Below, one piece after another: positions 1-7,100 of a stretch of 64,000 bases of DNA. The notes under the pieces are model-generated. The model ran no database searches. It was not told where the DNA came from and saw only the letters and a list, made by a program, of their open reading frames with translations. The position numbers were made by a program, and so were the translations under genes. This stretch comes from Bacillota bacterium (GTDB lineage Bacteria > Bacillota > Clostridia > Acetivibrionales > DSM-1351): positions 1-64,000 of the forward strand of contig JAEWCZ010000069.1 in the NCBI GenBank assembly GCA_023390335.1, given 5' to 3'. Position 1 is the stretch's first letter; the number at the start of each line of letters is the position of its first letter.

Positions 1-126
1 GGTGTACCCATGCCATCGGGTGTACCCATACCACCGGGTGTACCCATGCCACCGGGTGTACCCATGCCACCGGGTGTACCCATGCCACCGGGTGTACCCA
101 TACCGCCGGGTGTACCCATGCTGCCG
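1..126. repeat. Seven tandem 18-bp repeats inside the coat gene
   Basis: The unit GGTGTACCCATGCCACCG recurs seven times with no spacers, differing at a few third-codon positions. On the minus strand each unit encodes MGTPGG. The 18-bp period keeps the reading frame, so copy number can change without a frameshift. The array touches the window edge and may be longer. Confidence 0.9.
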
Positions 127-155
127 GGACCGCCCATACCCATGTTTTTATTCAT
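1..155 (-). CDS. Partial Gly/Met-rich protein downstream of cotJA (possible CotJB-type spore coat protein)
   Basis: The frame starts at ATG 155-153, after a GGAGGGG ribosome-binding site, and overlaps the end of cotJA by 8 bp. It runs off the left edge, so only the N-terminus is visible. After MNKNMGMGGPGS the protein is a series of MGTPGG hexapeptides. These have Gly at every third position (GTP-GGM), a collagen-like pattern. In cotJ operons the gene after cotJA is normally cotJB, so this may be cotJB with a repetitive N-terminal extension, but no CotJB domain is in view. The repeat array is seen directly; the identity is inferred from position only. Confidence 0.55.
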   Translation of the reverse strand, partial: MNKNMGMGGPGSMGTPGGMGTPGGMGTPGGMGTPGGMGTPGGMGTPDGMGT

Positions 156-357
156 ATCTATTTCCCCCTCCCAAGAAAGGCTTGTCGAGAGCCGGGAAAA
201 GAGTACCTCTGTCTAATCCTTCATTTACATCATAAGGCCTTTCCCAAAGCTGATCAGGCACATAGGCCATAGCGAGAGCTATATTAGCAGGATTAAAGGG
301 TTTTATAACACTTTTGTTTCTTTCTTGATAATCGTATTGATTTAATAAGTCATCCAT
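148..357 (-). CDS. cotJA: CotJA-type spore coat-associated protein
   Basis: A 69-aa protein that matches the CotJA family in size and pattern. It has a mid-protein FNPANIALAMAYVPDQ stretch and a conserved LDRGTLFPALDKPF near the C-terminus, similar to the RGTLWKALYSPY end of Bacillus CotJA. CotJ proteins are made in the mother cell and deposited in the inner coat. The start ATG follows AAGGAGAAGA at a normal distance. It is first in a minus-strand operon with the Gly/Met-rich gene. Its neighbour on the other side is sigK, so this is a sporulation locus. Confidence 0.8.
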   Translation of the reverse strand: MDDLLNQYDYQERNKSVIKPFNPANIALAMAYVPDQLWERPYDVNEGLDRGTLFPALDKPFLGGGNRYE

Positions 358-475
358 TATTCTTCTCCTTTCAAATAAAACGAATAACTTCTTCTATGAT
401 TAGGATATGAAGTTACAAATAATTAAGTTACATAAAATATAAGAGTTTACATTATGGATTTGAAAAAAGAAGTTG

Positions 476-505
476 TTGACAGGAAATATCTTACAAGTGT
501 AATAT
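476..505 (+). promoter_or_regulatory. Candidate sigma-A promoter for the DUF4825-like gene
   Basis: TTGACA at 476-481 is followed after 18 bp by TAATAT at 500-505 (4 of 6 matches to TATAAT). It lies 37 bp before the GTG start at 543. Confidence 0.4.
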
Positions 506-542
506 TTAATATACATATCATTTTTTTTAGGGGGAAGTTGTT

Positions 543-1481
543 GTGAATAAAACTGCAAAAAAGATCCTGCCATTATTAGTTGCAATTGCACTGGTTTTTG
601 GTTTATTAATAGTTTTATTTTTTGCTACCAAGGGGAATAATTCAAGCGCTATTGATTCTAATGGTAGTGCAAAGATAAATGCAAGCGAACAAGTTTACAA
701 TGCAGATTACTTATTTGAAAACAAAACTTCCTACGTAGGGAACAACAGCAAGGTTTTACATATTATCGACAACCTACAGTTTAGTAACTATAGAGGAGAG
801 GTAGCACTTCAAACTGAAAAAATTCCTTACGGAGTAACAGTTAACTATGATTTTCAGAATTTAGTTGAAGGTGAATATCAAAAGGCAAAAATAGAAAATG
901 AAGAGCGTTTGAAACTGGCACTTAAAAGAAATGCAGCAATGATGTTTTGCCTCATATCTAATCTGGACAACCTTAACTTTGTCTGTCACATAAATAACGG
1001 TCAGGCTGAATACATATTTACCAGAGCAGAAGTACAGAAAGATTATAAAGAAGATTTGAAAGAATATTCAATAGATAAAAATAAGTTTGGCGACTTTGCG
1101 ATTACATTAAATAACGACAATCTTATAATACATTCAATGAAAAAATATTCTCTTGCCATGTCTAGTGTATTTGGCTTAAAAATTATGTCTACCTATGAAG
1201 GGAAAGCGGATAATATAAGATATACAGCCACAGAGGGTGTACTAATGAGAGACCTTAGTTCTGAAAAACGGGAAAAGACCTTGACTGTTCCGGCGAATAC
1301 ACCAATTTATTGGAGTCCTTTGACTGGAGACGGTACAAGTTTAACAACTGATAAAATTACTGTTAAAGTTGAAGCGTTAAACGAAGGAATAAAGATAGCG
1401 GAACAAACACTTCATATTACCAAGGAAGGTATGATGTATACTATAGAAGAAAGTACCAATGTTCTAGCGGATATAAAATAA
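543..1481 (+). CDS. DUF4825-like membrane-anchored protein
   Basis: A 312-aa protein with one N-terminal transmembrane segment (about residues 8-28, rich in Leu, Val and Ile) and a large extracytoplasmic part. The stretch TSYVGNNSKVLHIIDNL, followed by a GVTVNYDF region, resembles the start of the DUF4825 domain found in some Firmicute anti-sigma-like and membrane proteins. The start is GTG 543, seven bases after AGGGGG. It stands alone between cotJA and sigK. No catalytic motif was seen and the function is unknown. Confidence 0.6.
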   Translation: MNKTAKKILPLLVAIALVFGLLIVLFFATKGNNSSAIDSNGSAKINASEQVYNADYLFENKTSYVGNNSKVLHIIDNLQFSNYRGEVALQTEKIPYGVTVNYDFQNLVEGEYQKAKIENEERLKLALKRNAAMMFCLISNLDNLNFVCHINNGQAEYIFTRAEVQKDYKEDLKEYSIDKNKFGDFAITLNNDNLIIHSMKKYSLAMSSVFGLKIMSTYEGKADNIRYTATEGVLMRDLSSEKREKTLTVPANTPIYWSPLTGDGTSLTTDKITVKVEALNEGIKIAEQTLHITKEGMMYTIEESTNVLADIK

Positions 1482-1506
1482 AATTAAAAATTTTATAATT
1501 GGACAC

Positions 1507-1534
1507 GCATTATTTCTTTATTTTATCATAGAAT
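1507..1534 (+). promoter_or_regulatory. Candidate sigma-E promoter of sigK
   Basis: GCATTAT at 1507-1513 and CATAGAAT at 1527-1534, 13 bp apart, resemble the sigma-E pattern (KMATATT, about 14 bp, CATACAHT) with a few mismatches. sigK is a sigma-E target in known spore formers, which supports the position. The match itself is weak. Confidence 0.35.
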
Positions 1535-1592
1535 GGAAAGGTACACTATTTTTGAGGTAATAGTTACTTCATTATCATAGGGGGTGCCTTGC

Positions 1593-2027
1593 TTGATAGA
1601 TATACTATTTTCAACAATCTTTGATGTATTAAGCAATTTTTTTGTAATGATTGGCTACGTATCAAATGTAAACTCCTTCCCCCAGCCTTTAAAGCCGGAG
1701 GAGGAACAATACTACGTTGAGGCATACAAAAATGGTAGTGAGGAAGCAAGAAATATACTTATTGAAAGAAACTTGAGGCTTGTTGCACACATAGTAAAAA
1801 AATACGGTTCGTGCGGCAGCGATAGCGATGACCTTATCTCAATAGGTACGATAGGCTTAATTAAGGCAATTTCTACATTCAACATGGATAAGGGAACCCG
1901 TCTTGCAACCTATGCTGCTAGGTGTATAGAAAATGCTATCCCCCCATCACGGAAACATTCAGGTACTCACACCGCTATCCTATATTGGAAAGTATATCAG
2001 ATATGTCTGTTATCAGAGAAATTATAA
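1593..2027 (+). CDS. sigK: sigK 5' segment (pro-sigma-K N-terminus), interrupted
   Basis: This is the first of three pieces of sigK. It has a hydrophobic N-terminal pro-sequence (about residues 2-20), then FPQPLKPEEE, NLRLVAHIVKKY, DLISIGTIGLIKAI and LATYAARCIEN, which are sigma-70 region 2 motifs of the sigma-K type. The genuine sigK sequence ends at base 1935, in the codon after GAA AAT. From there the frame runs 30 codons into the element to a stop at 2027 with no sigma similarity. The TTG start at 1593 is preferred because AGGGGGTG lies six bases upstream; GTG 1584 is an alternative. After removal of both elements this piece joins 18669-18764 and then 24007-24278. Confidence 0.93.
   Translation: MIDILFSTIFDVLSNFFVMIGYVSNVNSFPQPLKPEEEQYYVEAYKNGSEEARNILIERNLRLVAHIVKKYGSCGSDSDDLISIGTIGLIKAISTFNMDKGTRLATYAARCIENAIPPSRKHSGTHTAILYWKVYQICLLSEKL
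1931..1935 (+). repeat. Left attachment core of element 1 (AAATG)
   Basis: AAATG shared with 18664-18668. The flank on the left is sigK; the flank on the right is element DNA. In the rejoined gene the core lies between the arms TAGAA (1927-1931) and TTCTA (18672-18676), which are inverted copies of each other. Confidence 0.88.
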
Positions 2028-2073
2028 AAAGTAGAGGGTTACAATAGCGAACCCTTTACTTTTTATCTTTTTT
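2026..2073. terminator. Strong hairpin terminator just inside element 1
   Basis: A 15-bp stem (AAAAAGTAGAGGGTT at 2026-2040 with 2050-2064, one G-U pair) and a 9-nt loop, followed by ATCTTTTTT. It stops transcripts entering from sigK. In the excised circle it would lie directly at the end of the extended recombinase frame, whose TAG at 2045-2047 falls in the loop. That suggests it is the recombinase gene's own terminator. Confidence 0.85.
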
Positions 2074-2252
2074 AACACCGGGTTATGTTTGTCAAATTGT
2101 TATTTTTTCTCATAAAGCTTTTCAATCCTTATTTTTTAGAAACTCGTAAGTTTGTAGCTTTTAAGTATTAGGTTTATATATTACTAAAAATTTATGACTG
2201 GACAACTAATTTTGTTTTTACCAAAATAAATGTAAACTTTTGGAAGTTTATC

Positions 2253-2281
2253 TTGAAAATAATAGTAAATAGTGGTATAAT
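2253..2281 (+). promoter_or_regulatory. Sigma-A promoter of the peptide-modification operon
   Basis: TTGAAA at 2253-2258, a 17-bp spacer, and TATAAT at 2276-2281. It is about 135 bp before the asnB-like start. The rest of the 2074-2415 gap is AT-rich with no other clear signal. Confidence 0.65.
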
Positions 2282-2415
2282 TTGGTAAGATTGGTATAAT
2301 ATGAATTAAGTAATTTGTTGCAGATTATAGAATAATGTAATTTGCGATGAGGTGTTTGCAGAAACAGAAAACGAAAGTTTAAGTGTTTGGTTCGTCTGTA
2401 GAACGGAGAATTATA

Positions 2416-4344
2416 ATGTGTGGTATTGTGGGAATTGTTTCATTAGAAAATAGTATTCCTGACCGGTTAATTGAAAGAATGACTGGTGCTATCGTACATA
2501 GGGGTCCGGACGGTGAGGGTTACTATTATAGTTCTATGGTTCAATTAGGGGCGAGAAGACTGAGTATCGTTGACACGAAGAATGGGGGACAACCCCTGTT
2601 TAACGAGAATAAGTCCATCGTTGCAGTATTTAACGGCGAAATATACAATTATCTAGAATTAATGAATCAGTTAATTTCAAAGGGACATGCCTTTAATTCA
2701 TTATGCGATGCTGAAGTTATTGTGCATTTATATGAGGAATATGGAGTGGAAATGCTGGAAAAAATTGATGGCCAGTTTTCATTCGCAATATACGACCAGT
2801 ATGGCAGCAGGGTGTTTATTGCCCGAGACAGGAATGGCATTTGTCCGCTTTATTATTCTGTAGTAAATAATACCGTATATTTTGGATCGGAGATTAAAGC
2901 AATTGCACAGGCAGATGAAGTTGAAATTCGTCCAAGTATATTGGGACTGTACGAACAGTTTGTATACTGGTCACCTGTTGAGGGGCGAACAGTTTTTGAG
3001 AATATCTATCAGATTCCACCATCAGGGTATGCCCTAATTGATGGGAAAATTGGTTTACAGGTAAAATTATACCATTGTTTTAGTGACTATGCTCAAGAGT
3101 TTGATTATAGTAGTGTTAATGAGCTTAAGAATGAAATACATACAACCCTTAAGAGGTCCATTTTAGAAAGGCTAATGTGTGATTCGGATGTAAAATGGGG
3201 AATTTACTTAAGTGGAGGGCTTGACTCTACGATTTTGATGAAATTATTAAACGAATGCGGGTATGATGAAATTCCTACATTTTCTCTAGGATTTAAAGAT
3301 TATAGAATTGATGAATCTGCATATCAGGCATTGGGCTTGGAGGGGAATAAAGGACAACACATAAAAATTACGGTCAGTGATGAAGATATCATTTCACAAC
3401 TTTCAAAAGTAATAAAACATTGTGAGGTTCCATTATATAAGTTGGGTGCTGTCCCAATGTATATGCTTTCCAAAGCAGCGCACAAAAATGGAGTCAAGTT
3501 TGTTTTGAGTGGAGAAGGAGCAGATGAACTGTTTTATGGTTATGATATCTATAAAGAAACACTTTATAGAAAGTACTGTTCGCTAAATCCTGCATCCAAT
3601 ATTCGTACAGATGGAATTAAAAATTTCATTCCATCTGGTAATATGATTAACAGTTATACACTTGAAGGTTATAAAAAATATTATTCAGCTTTCTTCTCGG
3701 GAAGTAATGAGTTTATCTATTCTATGAAGTCACGCATTACAGCCAGTTCTTCTATTTTTGAGTATTTCAATAAAGAGAACAAGGCGAGCATTGACTTAAA
3801 AAATGTATCTGACGAGGTCTTTAAACAATTTAGTCGGGAATCAAACGAGTTGTCTGTGTTAAAGAAATGTCAGGCTGTTCAGATGCAATTACTTTTAGCA
3901 GGTTATCTTTTATCAACACAAGGCGACCGGGTGCTTTTAGCAAATTCCGTAGAGGGAAGATATCCCTTCCTTGATCGTCGTTTGATCAGACTTGCTTATT
4001 CTGTTCCGGACAATTTAAAGTTAGCAGGTTACAATGAAAAGTATATTTTAAAAGAAACATTTTCGGATATTGTGCCTGAACCAATCATAAGAAGAACCAA
4101 GTATCAATACTCTACACCGGGAGTAGAGCTTTTCTTAAAAAATATAAATCAATTTGAATCCTATTTGGCCAAAAACACCTTTGATAAGTATGGTGTTTTT
4201 GATTACGGGAAAGTCCATTCGTTAATAAAAGAATTAAAAGAAAATTCAGGTAATTTTCAAAGAAATATTACACATGATATGACTCTTATTTATGTGATTA
4301 CAACACATATGCTTTTAGAATCAGCCTATGGAAAATTTGTTTAA
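2416..4344 (+). CDS. Asparagine synthetase (glutamine-hydrolysing) homologue of the azol(in)e peptide cluster
   Basis: A 642-aa class II glutamine amidotransferase. MCGIVGIV puts the nucleophile Cys at position 2, and HRGPDGEG and NGEIYNY complete the glutaminase site. The synthetase half has the pyrophosphatase loop SGGLDS at 266-271 and LSGEGADELFYGY further on. Both active sites look intact, unlike lasso-peptide cyclases, which lack the glutaminase. ATG 2416 is chosen because CGGAGAA lies just upstream and Cys must follow the initiator. It is the first gene after the element terminator and shares strand and likely operon with the precursor genes. Role inferred: amide formation on the peptide or on a cluster-specific small molecule; ordinary asparagine synthesis cannot be excluded. 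Confidence 0.82.
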   Translation: MCGIVGIVSLENSIPDRLIERMTGAIVHRGPDGEGYYYSSMVQLGARRLSIVDTKNGGQPLFNENKSIVAVFNGEIYNYLELMNQLISKGHAFNSLCDAEVIVHLYEEYGVEMLEKIDGQFSFAIYDQYGSRVFIARDRNGICPLYYSVVNNTVYFGSEIKAIAQADEVEIRPSILGLYEQFVYWSPVEGRTVFENIYQIPPSGYALIDGKIGLQVKLYHCFSDYAQEFDYSSVNELKNEIHTTLKRSILERLMCDSDVKWGIYLSGGLDSTILMKLLNECGYDEIPTFSLGFKDYRIDESAYQALGLEGNKGQHIKITVSDEDIISQLSKVIKHCEVPLYKLGAVPMYMLSKAAHKNGVKFVLSGEGADELFYGYDIYKETLYRKYCSLNPASNIRTDGIKNFIPSGNMINSYTLEGYKKYYSAFFSGSNEFIYSMKSRITASSSIFEYFNKENKASIDLKNVSDEVFKQFSRESNELSVLKKCQAVQMQLLLAGYLLSTQGDRVLLANSVEGRYPFLDRRLIRLAYSVPDNLKLAGYNEKYILKETFSDIVPEPIIRRTKYQYSTPGVELFLKNINQFESYLAKNTFDKYGVFDYGKVHSLIKELKENSGNFQRNITHDMTLIYVITTHMLLESAYGKFV

Positions 4345-4542
4345 GAGTAGGTTTTCCATAAACTAAATATACAATGAAACAGTTTATGTATAAGAACTTC
4401 CTTCTATATATTAGGATGAATCCTTTTATTTAAGAGGAAATCTTATCATATATCAAATGATAAATAAGGTTTTGTGCTTAGGGTTTGACATTTGAGGGAA
4501 GCGGCACAAGGCTTGATTTATTGTACAAAGGAGGTGAAAGCT

Positions 4543-4668
4543 ATGTTAAAACACACCAGATACAATTGTGCAACAAGTATCGTTATGGGGACAGTTCAAG
4601 TTAGCCCCGGAGCATCGACTACATGTACTGGATCAGCATGTTCATGCTGCAGTTGTACATGTTGCTAA
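4543..4668 (+). CDS. Streptolysin-S-like azol(in)e precursor peptide, copy A
   Basis: A 41-aa gene behind AAAGGAGGTGAAAG. The leader begins MLKHT and contains ATSIV and QVSPG, closely matching the SagA leader pattern (MLKFT, ATSV, QVAPG). The predicted core, Ser25 to Cys41, is 15 of 17 Cys/Ser/Thr (7 Cys, 4 Ser, 4 Thr), ending in TCC. These residues are the substrates that a SagBCD complex turns into thiazoles and (methyl)oxazoles. There is no Asp or Glu anywhere in the peptide. The C-terminal tail that follows the core in SagA is absent. Copy B, 165 bp downstream, encodes the identical peptide. Confidence 0.92.
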   Translation: MLKHTRYNCATSIVMGTVQVSPGASTTCTGSACSCCSCTCC

Positions 4669-4707
4669 AGAAGAATTTAAGAAAACAAGAATATGGAGGT
4701 GAAAGCT

Positions 4708-4833
4708 ATGTTAAAACACACCAGATACAATTGTGCAACAAGTATCGTTATGGGGACAGTTCAAGTTAGCCCCGGAGCATCGACTACATGTACTGGATCA
4801 GCTTGTTCATGCTGCAGCTGCACATGTTGCTAA
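4708..4833 (+). CDS. Streptolysin-S-like azol(in)e precursor peptide, copy B
   Basis: The second copy of the 41-aa precursor, with the same GGAGGTGAAAGCT ribosome-binding site. It differs from copy A at only three bases, all silent (GCA/GCT Ala32, AGT/AGC Ser37, TGT/TGC Cys38). The duplication raises gene dose without changing the product. An 18-bp hairpin follows, before the modification genes. Confidence 0.92.
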   Translation: MLKHTRYNCATSIVMGTVQVSPGASTTCTGSACSCCSCTCC

Positions 4834-4930
4834 TTCAATAGTACATAAGATTGTTCTAGGTTATATTTTCATAAAGATTAATTGGCTGCATTTTAATAAA
4901 CTGCGGCTTTGTAAGTATCTTTATTGAAGA

Positions 4931-4972
4931 ATGAGCAGGTTGGAGTTTAAGTAAAAATTCTGACCTGCTCAT
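4931..4972 (+). terminator. Long hairpin between precursor and modification genes (probable attenuator or processing site)
   Basis: Bases 4931-4948 pair with 4955-4972 over 18 bp (three G-U pairs) around a 6-nt loop AAGTAA. No U-run follows at once; the next T-rich stretch starts about 20 bases later. In sag operons a leaky terminator after sagA lets the abundant precursor message outnumber the enzyme message. The position here fits the same role, or an RNase processing site. Confidence 0.7.
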
Positions 4973-5031
4973 AAAGTACAAATAATGCCTTTTATTTTAT
5001 AAAGAGGTTAAATATAAAAGGAGATGTTTAC

Positions 5032-5970
5032 ATGGATAGCAAGGGGAAGAAGTATTTAGAGGAACGTGCACATTATCGTGAAACTATAAGTATGAGTTCA
5101 CAATATGCTTTGATTTCACCATATGCCGATACTACAGTTGTTCGCACCCCGGAAGTTGTATTAAAGGGAATTTATCATTCTAGGGTAAATCGATTTGTTA
5201 GTGAAGAGTATTTGCTTAATTTTCGCACATACAGTGCAAGGCTTGACTTTAGAATTGGAATTAGCAGATTTCGTGCTAGGGATGCACTGCTTTCATTTGC
5301 AATGCGTAATAAAAAAGAACAGGCATATGATAACACAATAAAACTCCCCAAGGCAAAAAAAATAAAAGCTGATTTCAGTGCAGTGTTACAGGCCAGAAGA
5401 AGTGTAAGAACATTTAAAGGTTCTATTCCTTTAAAAGACTTTGCAACCATTCTTTTTTATTCGCAGGGGATTACAGGATATTTGCAATTAAAAGAAAAAG
5501 AGGCGGATGCAGAACGTATTATGCTTCGTGCTGCTCCATCGGGAGGCGGCTTTTATCCGGTGAAATTATATATTGTTGCATGGAATATCGATGGACTGGA
5601 GAAGGGGATTTATGAATATTATCCTTATACACATTCTCTCAGGTTAATAGAGGAGGGATATAGTGAGGAGGATTTGAATGCTCTTGCTGGTTTTGGTGAT
5701 ATAAAAGTTGAAAATTCAGCTTTTTGTGTTGCATATGTATATGAATTGTATACAAATTCTCATAAATACGGTAATGCGGGTGCTGCGTATGCATTTATTG
5801 AAGCAGGAGAAATAGCAGAAAATGCACAGTTGACTACAACGGCCCTGGGGTATGGTGCATGTGATTTAGGAGGATATGATAAGCAATTTATTGAAAAAAG
5901 ATTTGGCCTTGATGGAATTAGTAAGCAAGTTATACATTTCACAGTTTTTGGAAACGGAGGAGTTATCTAA
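5032..5970 (+). CDS. sagB: SagB-type FMN-dependent azoline dehydrogenase
   Basis: A 312-aa nitroreductase-fold protein. It has RRSVRTF at 122-128 and PSGGGFYPV at 169-177, the phosphate- and flavin-contact motifs of SagB proteins, and a GYGACDLGGYD segment near the C-terminus. The family oxidises azolines, made from Cys/Ser/Thr, to aromatic azoles in complex with SagC and SagD. The ATG follows AAAAGGAGATG. Its TAA stop overlaps the ATG of the next gene by one base, so the two are translationally coupled. Confidence 0.9.
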   Translation: MDSKGKKYLEERAHYRETISMSSQYALISPYADTTVVRTPEVVLKGIYHSRVNRFVSEEYLLNFRTYSARLDFRIGISRFRARDALLSFAMRNKKEQAYDNTIKLPKAKKIKADFSAVLQARRSVRTFKGSIPLKDFATILFYSQGITGYLQLKEKEADAERIMLRAAPSGGGFYPVKLYIVAWNIDGLEKGIYEYYPYTHSLRLIEEGYSEEDLNALAGFGDIKVENSAFCVAYVYELYTNSHKYGNAGAAYAFIEAGEIAENAQLTTTALGYGACDLGGYDKQFIEKRFGLDGISKQVIHFTVFGNGGVI

Positions 5971-7076
5971 TGTCTAAAAATTCTAATAATTTGGTTTTTC
6001 GTGATAATGTAAGTGTCTATGATAATGGTGCAAATGAAATCCGTTTACGTATGGGCGTATTAAATTATGAGGAAGCAGAATTAGATTTGTCTACTTTAAC
6101 AGAAAATCTGGCTGCTTTTATGAGAAAGGTATTTAATGCGCTTCAAAGTGAAGAGGGATACAATGAGGAAACTATTAATGAAGTACTCCTGGAGCCGTAT
6201 GAAAAAGAAGTGGTGCAATCATTATTAAACGAGCTTCGTGCAACAAACTATATTACATCGATTGAAACAAAGGGTATAGATGAAGAGTTGACACTAGCTT
6301 TATTAGGATATTTACAGCATGAAGAAATTGAATCGGGAGATGATGCAAATAAAAAGCAAGTTTTATTTTTTGCAGATGATGAATATACTGTGAATTCGGC
6401 TATAAATCTTGCAAAAGAAATGAATTTTACATTAAATATCATGGACGTTCAAACAATGCAGGAAATTAAAAATGCAGATTTAACTTCCAATATGGATGGT
6501 TTGGCTCGTGTACAACAGATGAGTCATTTTGAAGAGATGTTTAAGAAGTACGATGCTGTTGTTGGTTGTATGAAAAACCTCTCTATTATTTTAATGAGAA
6601 ACTTAAATCGAATTTGCATGGAAGTTGAAATTCCAATAGTTCTTACTTTTATTGATGGACCTGTGGTTTGTGCACTTGCTACCAATCCATATTCCACGGG
6701 ATGCTTAGAATGCTTTGAATTGAGAGCGCTTGCAAGATTGGAAGACCATGTTCAATATCACAATTTTGTAAAGGTTGAAAAAAATTCATCGAAGTACACA
6801 TCCAATGGAAGTAAAGGACTTGTTCCATTATTGAACTTATTGGTGAACTTAGCAGTCTCTGAGGCTTACTTGATTAGAAAAATCGGGGTCTCCAAATTTA
6901 CCGGAAGATTGTTGACTATTTACCTTCCAACTCTTGAAATACAAGCCCAGGATATTTTACGTGTGCCTTTCTGTCCTGCATGTGGTGCTGTTTCCAAGAT
7001 TAAGTTGGAAGAGAAAAATATTTCGTCACGTGCATTAGTAGACGAAATGGTTGCTAATACAATTAAGATTAAATAA
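5970..7076 (+). CDS. sagC: SagC-like leader-binding protein of the cyclodehydratase
   Basis: A 368-aa protein between SagB and YcaO homologues. It has two CxxC pairs, C245/C248 (GCLEC) and C335/C338 (CPACG), that would hold the structural zinc of E1-like (ThiF-type) cyclodehydratase C proteins. The acidic N-terminal 110 residues would form the winged-helix leader-recognition domain. In this family the protein binds the precursor leader and activates the YcaO ATPase. Divergence is high, so the call leans on gene order plus the zinc motif. Confidence 0.83.
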   Translation: MSKNSNNLVFRDNVSVYDNGANEIRLRMGVLNYEEAELDLSTLTENLAAFMRKVFNALQSEEGYNEETINEVLLEPYEKEVVQSLLNELRATNYITSIETKGIDEELTLALLGYLQHEEIESGDDANKKQVLFFADDEYTVNSAINLAKEMNFTLNIMDVQTMQEIKNADLTSNMDGLARVQQMSHFEEMFKKYDAVVGCMKNLSIILMRNLNRICMEVEIPIVLTFIDGPVVCALATNPYSTGCLECFELRALARLEDHVQYHNFVKVEKNSSKYTSNGSKGLVPLLNLLVNLAVSEAYLIRKIGVSKFTGRLLTIYLPTLEIQAQDILRVPFCPACGAVSKIKLEEKNISSRALVDEMVANTIKIK

Positions 7077-7100
7077 ATAATAAAAATATGGAGTGGTAAT

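Noticed and set aside
1..126. CRISPR array
   Set aside because: The 18-bp units abut with no spacers and encode an in-frame peptide repeat.
2416..4344. Lasso-peptide cyclase (B protein)
   Set aside because: The glutaminase Cys and domain are intact, the precursors lack the acidic ring-closing residue, and no B1/B2 protease pair is nearby.
4485..4519. Promoter for the precursor genes at TTGACA 4485
   Set aside because: No -10 hexamer at 16-18 bp; the best AT-rich match is too far away. A promoter here may exist but is not shown by sequence.
4733..4927. A 64-codon open frame across the second precursor gene
   Set aside because: It starts inside the precursor gene in another frame, has no ribosome-binding site, and its sequence is just the shifted reading of the precursor. 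The 41-aa frame has the SagA-like leader and a strong site.
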